This document shows positions 56,877 to 64,000 of a stretch of DNA of 64,000 bases, piece after piece. Position numbers and translations under genes: made by a program. The notes beneath the pieces were generated by a model. It was given only the letters and a program-made list of their open reading frames with translations. It made no database searches and was not told where the DNA came from. Source of the DNA: Kitasatospora phosalacinea (GTDB lineage: Bacteria > Actinomycetota > Actinomycetes > Streptomycetales > Streptomycetaceae); assembly GCF_000717185.1 (NCBI RefSeq), contig NZ_JNYE01000006.1, positions 98,709-162,708 on the forward strand. The letters run 5' to 3'. Position 1 is the stretch's first letter. Each line of letters starts with the position of its first letter.

Positions 56877-57524
56877 GTGCTCCTCCTCGCCTTCGACACC
56901 GCCACCCCCGCCGTCACCGCCGCCGTCCACGACGGCGAACGGGTGCTCGCCGAGTCCTACGAGGTCGACGCCCGGCGGCACGGCGAACTGCTGCTGCCCA
57001 CCGTCGCGGCCGTGCTGCGCACCGCGGGCGTGGACAAGCGCGACCTCACCGACATCGCGGTCGGCGTCGGCCCCGGCCCGTACACCGGCCTGCGGGTCGG
57101 CCTGGTCACCGCCGCCGCCCTCGGCGACGCGCTCGGCCTGCCCGTGCACGGCGTCTGCACCCTCGACGCGATCGCCCACCAGGCCCGCACCGAGGGCCTG
57201 GACGGGCCGTTCGCCGTCGCGACGGACGCCCGCCGCAAGGAGGTCTACTGGGCCTCCTACGCCGCCGACGGCGCCCGGCTGAGCGGCCCCGCGGTGGACC
57301 GCCCGGCCGAGATCGAGCCCGGGGAGCGGACGGTCGGCGCGGGCGCCCTGCTGTACGCGCTGCCCGCGGCGAGCGGCCCCGAGCACGTCTCGGCGGGCGC
57401 CCTGGCCGACTTCGCCGTCCGCGAGCTGGCCGCGGGCCGCGCCCTGCTGCCGAACGCGCCGCTGTACCTGCGGCGGCCGGACGCGCAGGTGCCCGCGGGT
57501 TACAAGGCGGTGCTCCCGGCATGA
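56877..57524 (+). CDS. tsaB: tRNA t6A biosynthesis protein TsaB
   Basis: TsaB is the non-catalytic ASKHA-fold partner of TsaD. MLLLAFDTATPAVTAAVHDG and VGVGPGPYTGLRVGLVTAAA are typical. Length 215. The GTG 56877 matches the family start; the frame stays open to 56766 but that overlaps the promoter region. The spacing to rimI is 6 bp. Confidence 0.96.
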   Translation: MLLLAFDTATPAVTAAVHDGERVLAESYEVDARRHGELLLPTVAAVLRTAGVDKRDLTDIAVGVGPGPYTGLRVGLVTAAALGDALGLPVHGVCTLDAIAHQARTEGLDGPFAVATDARRKEVYWASYAADGARLSGPAVDRPAEIEPGERTVGAGALLYALPAASGPEHVSAGALADFAVRELAAGRALLPNAPLYLRRPDAQVPAGYKAVLPA

Positions 57525-57530
57525 CCGCAG

Positions 57531-58082
57531 GTGCGCACCGCGCCGCCGCCGGAAGGACCGGTCCGCGGCGTGGCTAGGTACGCGTTGCGTCCCATGCGGT
57601 GGTGGGACGTCGAGCCGGTCATGGTGCTGGAGCACCAGCTGTTCCCCGAGGACGCCTGGTCGCGGGGGATGTACTGGTCGGAGCTGGCGGAGGCGCACCC
57701 GGGCGGCAGCCGGCACTACGTGGTGGCCGTCGACGGCGGCGGGGCGGTCGTCGGGTACGCCGGGCTGATGACGGTCGGGGCGGACGCCGACGTGCAGACC
57801 ATCGCGGTGGCCCCGGGGCACCAGGGGGCGGGGCTCGGGGCGGTGCTGCTGGCGGAGCTGACGGGGGAGTCGGTCCGGCGCGGCTGCGCGGAGACGCTGC
57901 TGGAGGTGCGGGTCGACAACCTGCGCGCGCAGCGGCTGTACGAGCGGTTCGGGTTCGAGCCGGTCGGGATCCGGCGGGGCTACTACCAGCCCGCCAACGT
58001 GGACGCACTGGTGATGCGTCTGGACCACCAGGCAAGTGACGCAAGTGACGCAAGCGATCTGAAGGATCATCACAATGGCTGA
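57531..58082 (+). CDS. rimI: Ribosomal-protein-alanine N-acetyltransferase RimI-like
   Basis: A GNAT-family enzyme that acetylates N-terminal alanine, classically of S18. [20 protein letters not shown], the acetyl-CoA loop [19 protein letters not shown] and [15 protein letters not shown] are typical. GTG 57531 gives 183 residues; GTG 57570 ([13 protein letters not shown]), with GGAAGGA upstream, is a good alternative. The C-terminus carries a three-copy 9-bp repeat (SDASDASD). The stop lies 8 bp inside tsaD. Confidence 0.92.
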   Translation: MRTAPPPEGPVRGVARYALRPMRWWDVEPVMVLEHQLFPEDAWSRGMYWSELAEAHPGGSRHYVVAVDGGGAVVGYAGLMTVGADADVQTIAVAPGHQGAGLGAVLLAELTGESVRRGCAETLLEVRVDNLRAQRLYERFGFEPVGIRRGYYQPANVDALVMRLDHQASDASDASDLKDHHNG

Positions 58083-59163
58083 CGAACCCCTCGTCCTCGG
58101 CATCGAGACCTCCTGCGACGAGACCGGCGTCGGCATCGTCCGCGGCACCACGCTGCTGGCCGACGCGGTCGCCTCCAGCGTCAACGACCACGCCCGCTTC
58201 GGCGGCGTCGTGCCGGAGATCGCCAGCCGGGCGCACCTGGAGGCGATGGTCCCGACCATCCGGCGGGCGCTGGACACCGCCGGGGTGAGGGCGAGCGACC
58301 TGGACGGCATCGCCGTCACCGCGGGCCCGGGCCTGGCGGGCGCGCTGCTGGTGGGCGTGAGCGCGGCCAAGGCGTACGCGTGGGCGCTGGACAAGCCGCT
58401 GTACGGGGTGAACCACCTGGCCTCGCACATCTGCGTGGACCAGCTGGAGCACGGGCGGCTGCCGGAGCCGACGATGGCGCTGCTGGTGTCGGGCGGGCAC
58501 TCCTCGCTGCTGCTGAGCAGCGACATCACCTCCGACGTGCGGCCGCTGGGCGCGACCATCGACGACGCGGCGGGCGAGGCGTTCGACAAGGTGGCGCGGG
58601 TGCTCGGCCTGGGCTTCCCGGGCGGGCCGGTGGTGGACCGGATGGCCCGGGAGGGCGACGGGAAGGCGATCGCGTTCCCGCGCGGCCTGAACAACGCGGG
58701 GGACCCGGCGTACGACTTCTCGTTCTCCGGGCTGAAGACGGCCGTGGCGCGCTGGGTGGAGGCCAGGCGGCGGGCCGGGGAGCCGGTGCCGGTGGCGGAC
58801 GTCGCGGCGTCCTTCCAGGAGGCGGTCACCGACGTGCTGACCCGCAAGGCGGTGCGGGCGTGCAAGGACAACGGCGTCGACCACCTGATGATCGGCGGCG
58901 GCGTGGCGGCCAACTCGCGGCTGCGCGAGATGGCGCAGCAGCGCTGCGACAAGGCGGGCATCGTGCTGCGGGTGCCGCGGCCGGGCCTGTGCACCGACAA
59001 CGGCGCGATGGTGGCGGCGCTCGGCGCCGAGATGGTGTGGCGCGACCGCGCCCCGTCCTCCTTCGACCTGTCGGCGGACTCCTCGCTGCCGGTCACCGAG
59101 ACCCACGTCCCGGGCGCGGAGCACGGGAGCGTCCACGCGCACGCGCACGAGGCGCTGAAGTGA
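58075..59163 (+). CDS. tsaD: tRNA N6-adenosine threonylcarbamoyltransferase
   Basis: TsaD transfers the threonylcarbamoyl group to A37 of ANN-decoding tRNAs. The metal-binding HxxxH lies in [13 protein letters not shown], and [12 protein letters not shown] starts the N-domain. SFSGLKTAV and [12 protein letters not shown] are also conserved. 362 residues with a His-rich tail ([16 protein letters not shown]). ATG 58075 overlaps rimI by 8 bp. It closes the t6A cluster. Confidence 0.98.
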   Translation: MADEPLVLGIETSCDETGVGIVRGTTLLADAVASSVNDHARFGGVVPEIASRAHLEAMVPTIRRALDTAGVRASDLDGIAVTAGPGLAGALLVGVSAAKAYAWALDKPLYGVNHLASHICVDQLEHGRLPEPTMALLVSGGHSSLLLSSDITSDVRPLGATIDDAAGEAFDKVARVLGLGFPGGPVVDRMAREGDGKAIAFPRGLNNAGDPAYDFSFSGLKTAVARWVEARRRAGEPVPVADVAASFQEAVTDVLTRKAVRACKDNGVDHLMIGGGVAANSRLREMAQQRCDKAGIVLRVPRPGLCTDNGAMVAALGAEMVWRDRAPSSFDLSADSSLPVTETHVPGAEHGSVHAHAHEALK

Positions 59164-59420
59164 CCCTGGCGGCGATGTGGGAGGCCCGGGCGGTGGACGG
59201 CCGGGGCGGTGAACTGCACGCCTGGGCGCGGCAGTTCGCACTGCCCGCGGTGCGCGGGGCGGCCGGTCTGGAGCGGGTGGAGCTGTTCACCGCGCCGGGC
59301 GAGCGGGTGCTGCTGATCGCGCTGTGGGCGGGCGAGCCGGTGCCGGTGCCGGAGCCGCCCGCCGGGCTGCTGGCCCGTCCGGTGCACCGCTGGACCTTCA
59401 CCCGCACGGACGCGGGGTAG
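59160..59420 (+). CDS. Small conserved-looking protein after tsaD, function unknown
   Basis: The 86-residue product (GTG 59160, overlapping the tsaD stop as GTGA; ATG 59175 is an alternative) has alternating hydrophobic strands ([24 protein letters not shown]) and aromatic residues that suggest a small alpha+beta fold, perhaps of the ABM or dimeric ferredoxin-like type. The assignment is weak. Translation is coupled to tsaD. Confidence 0.65.
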   Translation: MTLAAMWEARAVDGRGGELHAWARQFALPAVRGAAGLERVELFTAPGERVLLIALWAGEPVPVPEPPAGLLARPVHRWTFTRTDAG

Positions 59421-59447
59421 CAACCGAGCACCCCAACCCGATCGTCC

Positions 59448-59468
59448 TATTATCGACACGCGTGTCGA
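59448..59468 (+). promoter_or_regulatory. -10 hexamer and 16-bp operator-like palindrome
   Basis: TATTAT (59448-59453) runs directly into the perfect palindrome TCGACACGCGTGTCGA (59453-59468). The palindrome would cover the transcription start of the polysaccharide deacetylase gene, the classic position of a repressor operator. No clear -35 is present. Confidence 0.55.
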
Positions 59469-59487
59469 GGACGAGCGGGGGACATCG

Positions 59488-60381
59488 GTGAGGCAGCGGG
59501 GACGGGTCGGGTACGGGGCGGGTGCTCTGGCGGTGCTGCTGGCGGCGAGCGGGTGCAGCAGCGGCCCGGAGCCCGCCGACCCCCGGGCCGTCCCGGTCAG
59601 GCCGGTCGCCGCCGCCTCCCCGGCCGCCTCCGCCTCCGCCGTCGGCCCGTCCCCGTCGTCCGCCCAGGACGCGGTGCCCGAGGCCGCCTGGGCCAAGTGG
59701 GGCGCCAAGCCGCTGCCGAAGGCGCCCGCGCCGCCCGCCGACCGGCCGATCAAGCTCACCGGGACCGGCCCCGTACCGGTGTTCAGCGAAGTCCCGACCA
59801 CCGACAAGGTCGTGTTCATCACCATCGACGACGGGGCCGAGAAGGACCCGCAGTTCGTCGAGATGCTCACCGAGCTGAAGGTGCCGATCACGATGTTCCT
59901 GACCGAGGACATCGTCAAGAACGACTACGCCTACTTCAAGCCGCTGCAGGCGCTGGGCAACAGCATCCAGAACCACAGCGTCAGCCACCCGGTGATGAGC
60001 AAGCTCCCGCCCGCCCAGCAGAAGTCGCAGATCTGCGACGACCAGGCGGCCCTCACCGAGCAGTACGGCACCGCCCCGTACCTGTTCCGCCCGCCCTACG
60101 GCGACGGCGCCCACAGCGCCGCCCTGAACACCGCCGTCCAGGAGTGCGGGCCGCGCGCCGTCGTGCTGTGGCGGGAGTCCATGCAGATCCACGACATGCA
60201 GTACCAGGCCGCCGACAAGAAGCTCAGGAACGGCGACATCATCCTCGCCCACTTCCGCGGCCCGTCCGAGCTCAAGGGCGAGACCATGACCCGGATGTTC
60301 GCCGAACTGCTCTCCCGGATCCAGGAGCAGGGCTTCGCCGTCGCCCGCCTCGACGACTACGTCGCCGCGCCCACCGGCTGA
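59488..60381 (+). CDS. Polysaccharide deacetylase (NodB) lipoprotein
   Basis: The 297-residue protein has a lipoprotein signal with lipobox LAASGC (Cys near 24) and a Ser/Ala/Pro linker. The NodB domain has the catalytic/metal Asp pair in TIDDGAEKD, HSVSHP metal histidines and RPPYGDG. The C-terminal His is in IILAHFRG. Such enzymes de-N-acetylate or de-O-acetylate wall glycans outside the membrane. GTG 59488 follows GCGGGGGACAT. An operator-like palindrome sits at its promoter. The 3' end overlaps the convergent methyltransferase gene by 25 bp. Confidence 0.92.
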   Translation: MRQRGRVGYGAGALAVLLAASGCSSGPEPADPRAVPVRPVAAASPAASASAVGPSPSSAQDAVPEAAWAKWGAKPLPKAPAPPADRPIKLTGTGPVPVFSEVPTTDKVVFITIDDGAEKDPQFVEMLTELKVPITMFLTEDIVKNDYAYFKPLQALGNSIQNHSVSHPVMSKLPPAQQKSQICDDQAALTEQYGTAPYLFRPPYGDGAHSAALNTAVQECGPRAVVLWRESMQIHDMQYQAADKKLRNGDIILAHFRGPSELKGETMTRMFAELLSRIQEQGFAVARLDDYVAAPTG

Positions 60382-61535
60382 CCCAGCATCATCACCGGGC
60401 CGGCCGCGGTGCGGGCCACGATCACCGTCACCGCGTTCGGCCCGGCCGGCTTCACCTGCCGCCGCAACTCCTCCGGCACCACCGACGCCCCGCGCTTCTT
60501 GACCACCAGGGTGCCGATCCGGCGCTCCTTCACCAGCGCCTTCAACCGCTTGACCTGGAACGGCAGCACGTCGGTCAGCTCGTACGCCTGCGCGTACGGG
60601 GTCGGCCGCAGCTCGTCCGAGGTGACGTACGCGATCATCGGGTCGATCAGCCGGCCGCCCACCGCCGCCACCACCTCCGCCACCATCCGGCCCCGGATCA
60701 CCGCGCCGTCCGGCTCGTACAGGTAGCGCCCGACCGGCCCCACCGGCGGGGCGGGCAGCGCGCCGCCGGACAGCGAGTGCGGGCCCGGCAGCAGCGTCGC
60801 CCGGTACGGCTCGGCGGCGGCCGTGCCGAACCACAGCACCGCCTCCTTCACCTCACCCCGGTCCGACACCCACTCCGCCTCGGCACCCTCCGGCACCAGC
60901 TCGTGCGGGATGCCCGGCGCCACCTTCAACGCCCCGAACGGGGCGCTGCGGGCCGCCTCCACCGCCCAGGACAGCGGCGGCGAGTACGCCTCGGGGTCGA
61001 ACACCCGGCCGCGCGAGGTGCGCCGCGCCGGGTCGGTGAACACCGCGTCGAAGCCCGCGGTGTCCACGTCCGCGACGTCCGCGCGGCGCACCTCCACCAG
61101 CTCCGCCACGCCCAGCGCCGCCGCGTTCGCCCGCGCCACCTCGCAGGTCAGCTCGTCCCGGTCCACCGCCAGCACCGCGATCCCGGCCCGGGCCAGCGCG
61201 ACCGCGTCCCCGCCGATGCCGCAGCACAGGTCGGCCAGCCGCCGCACCCCCAGCGCCGCGAACCGGCCCGCCCGCCACTCGGCCACCGAACGGCGGGTCG
61301 CCTGCTCCACCCCGTGCTGGGTGAAGTACATCGCGGCGGCGTCCGCCCCGAACTTCGCCTCCGCCCGCTGCCGCAGCCGGGCCTGCTCGAACGCCGCCCG
61401 CACCAGCTCCGCCGGGTACTCCCGCCGCAGCCGGGTCGCCAGCGCCAGCTCCTGCGCCGCCGTGAACCCCCGCAACTCGGCCAGCAGCGCCTGCCCCTGC
61501 TCGGTCAGCAGCGCCCGGAACGATTCGATCTCCAC
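60357..61535 (-). CDS. SAM-dependent methyltransferase with THUMP-like C-terminus
   Basis: The 392-residue protein has a Rossmann methyltransferase core (LADLCCGIGGDAVALARAG, AVDRDELTCEVARANAAALG, DAVFTDPARRTSRGRV) and a C-terminal region (RLKALVKERRIGTLVVKKRG) like the THUMP-like domain of this actinobacterial family. The DPARR motif resembles the DPPY/NPPY of nucleic-acid methylases, so an RNA target is plausible. GTG 61535 (VEIESFRALLTEQGQ) is preferred over the longer open frame. It diverges from groES. Confidence 0.87.
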   Translation of the reverse strand: MEIESFRALLTEQGQALLAELRGFTAAQELALATRLRREYPAELVRAAFEQARLRQRAEAKFGADAAAMYFTQHGVEQATRRSVAEWRAGRFAALGVRRLADLCCGIGGDAVALARAGIAVLAVDRDELTCEVARANAAALGVAELVEVRRADVADVDTAGFDAVFTDPARRTSRGRVFDPEAYSPPLSWAVEAARSAPFGALKVAPGIPHELVPEGAEAEWVSDRGEVKEAVLWFGTAAAEPYRATLLPGPHSLSGGALPAPPVGPVGRYLYEPDGAVIRGRMVAEVVAAVGGRLIDPMIAYVTSDELRPTPYAQAYELTDVLPFQVKRLKALVKERRIGTLVVKKRGASVVPEELRRQVKPAGPNAVTVIVARTAAGPVMMLGQPVGAAT

Positions 61536-61837
61536 CGCACCATTGTCCCGGCTCGGGACGGGTGCCCGGCCGCGCGGGGTGCCCGGAGCACCCGTCGCGC
61601 TCGGGGCGCCGTCACGGGCCGAGACCCGGCCCGCGGGGGTGTCGGGCCGAAAACCCGACACGACGTCGTTGGCACTCTGGTTGACTGAGTGCTAACGGCG
61701 TCCTAAGGTCGTCTCTGGCACTCCCCCCAGGGAGAGTGCTAACGCGATGAAGCGCGTCCGACCCCCGCGACGGCGGCCGCGAACACTCGCCACCTACCTG
61801 TAAGACAACCCCGTAATCTCCGAAGGGGAGCTCGGAC
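61536..61837 (+). promoter_or_regulatory. groES-groEL1 promoter region with two CIRCE operators
   Basis: -35 TTGACT (61681-61686), 17-bp spacer, -10 TAAGGT (61704-61709). CIRCE 1 is TTGGCACTC-N9-GAGTGCTAA (61669-61695), overlapping the -35. CIRCE 2 is CTGGCACTC-N10-GAGTGCTAA (61715-61742), just past the -10. The family consensus is TTAGCACTC-N9-GAGTGCTAA, bound by HrcA. So heat-shock derepression is expected. The remaining 300 bp hold no gene. Confidence 0.93.
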
Positions 61838-62143
61838 GTGACCACCAGCAGCAAGGTTGCCATCAAGCCGCTCGAGGACCGCATCGTGGTCCAGCCGCTC
61901 GACGCCGAGACCACCACCGCCTCCGGCCTGGTGATCCCGGACACGGCCAAGGAGAAGCCCCAGGAGGGCGTCGTCCTGGCCGTCGGCCCGGGTCGCTTCG
62001 AGGACGGCCAGCGTCTGCCGCTCGACGTCGCCGTCGGTGACATCGTCCTGTACTCGAAGTACGGCGGCACCGAGGTGAAGTACCAGGGCGAGGAGTACCT
62101 CGTCCTCTCGGCCCGCGACGTCCTCGCGATCATCGAGAAGTAA
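61838..62143 (+). CDS. groES: Co-chaperonin GroES
   Basis: The 101-residue lid of the chaperonin. [20 protein letters not shown], the mobile loop TASGLVIPD and [20 protein letters not shown] are typical. GTG 61838 follows AAGGGGAGC. groEL1 follows after 114 bp. Confidence 0.98.
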   Translation: MTTSSKVAIKPLEDRIVVQPLDAETTTASGLVIPDTAKEKPQEGVVLAVGPGRFEDGQRLPLDVAVGDIVLYSKYGGTEVKYQGEEYLVLSARDVLAIIEK

Positions 62144-62245
62144 GACGTCCGCGCAGTAAGACGTCCCAGCCCGCCCCGGATCCGTGTCGCACCGACAGGG
62201 GCCCGGGGCGCGGTTGTTGCTCCACGCACGCAGACCTACCCCTGA

Positions 62246-63892
<1,647 letters not shown>

Positions 63893-63927
63893 AGCGCTAG
63901 CCGCTAGACGAGTAGTTCCGAAGTGGG

Positions 63928-64000
63928 TCAGTGGTCGTAGGCGATGAGTGATCGGGTGACGGGTTGGCCGGTGGTGCGGTTGTGCCAGATCGCGCAGGTC
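63928..64000 (-). mobile_element. 3' end of an insertion-sequence transposase (truncated by window edge)
   Basis: On the minus strand the last 23 residues before a TGA read as TCAIWHNRTTGQPVTRSLIAYDH. This resembles the C-terminus of IS-type DDE transposases of actinobacteria (WHN...G.P..RSLIAYDH). The rest lies beyond the window. The 36 bases between the groEL1 stop and this frame include CTAGCCGCTAG and may hold the IS end. Family not assigned. Confidence 0.6.

Overview
The window is a high-GC actinobacterial chromosome segment, almost certainly from Streptomycetaceae (Streptomyces, Kitasatospora or a close relative). The evidence is the GTG-rich starts, third-position GC bias, the str-S10-spc-alpha ribosomal gene order, a His-tailed GroEL1 with CIRCE control, and the conserved glmM-coaA-glmS-acpS-nnrD-alr-tsaE-tsaB-rimI-tsaD order. 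I found no tRNA, rRNA or CRISPR array.

Layout. (1) 1-7334 is an accessory stretch: the end of a histidine kinase and its NarL-type regulator, a membrane protein, a Sir2 deacylase, a P450, an ADP-ribosylglycohydrolase, a DUF2786 protein and a DUF1707 membrane protein. (2) 7335-12121 is the str operon rpsL-rpsG-fusA-tuf, with a consensus promoter and a strong tuf terminator. (3) 12122-22440 holds the S10 operon (rpsJ to rpsQ) and the first part of the spc operon (rplN to rplO), ending at a perfect terminator. (4) 22441-34039 is a surface-polymer block lying between rplO and secY, two genes that are normally adjacent. It has two Stealth-type sugar-phosphate transferase genes, both broken at the same place, a degenerate Stealth-like paralogue, a large GT4 glycosyltransferase with an unassigned C-terminal half, and a divergent pair of PIG-L deacetylases with beta-propeller-type tails. 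(5) 34040-41080 resumes with secY-adk-map, mscL, infA-rpmJ-rpsM-rpsK, rpoA and rplQ. (6) 41081-63892 contains truA, a secreted or anchored protein, an ABC-F ATPase, rplM-rpsI, glmM, coaA, glmS, acpS, nnr, alr, a hydrolase, the t6A genes tsaE/tsaB/tsaD with rimI, a polysaccharide deacetylase lipoprotein, a THUMP-like methyltransferase and groES-groEL1. (7) The last 73 bases are the 3' end of an insertion-sequence transposase on the minus strand.

How it fits together. Most of the window is core translation, secretion and envelope-precursor metabolism (glmM/glmS to UDP-GlcNAc, alr to D-Ala, coaA/acpS to CoA and holo-ACP). The 22-34 kb block plausibly makes and trims a cell-surface hexosamine-phosphate polymer; that is inferred from families and co-location.

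Main points for follow-up: the coincident breaks in the two Stealth genes; the polymer block splitting rplO from secY; a DtxR/IdeR-type iron box before a 62-residue ORF; an attenuator-like hairpin with a T run in the S10 leader; a structured leader before rpsH; a 16-bp palindrome at the start of the polysaccharide-deacetylase transcript; a dispersed palindromic repeat present twice; and several genes whose -10 hexamer sits 7-8 nt before the start codon, as expected for leaderless mRNAs.
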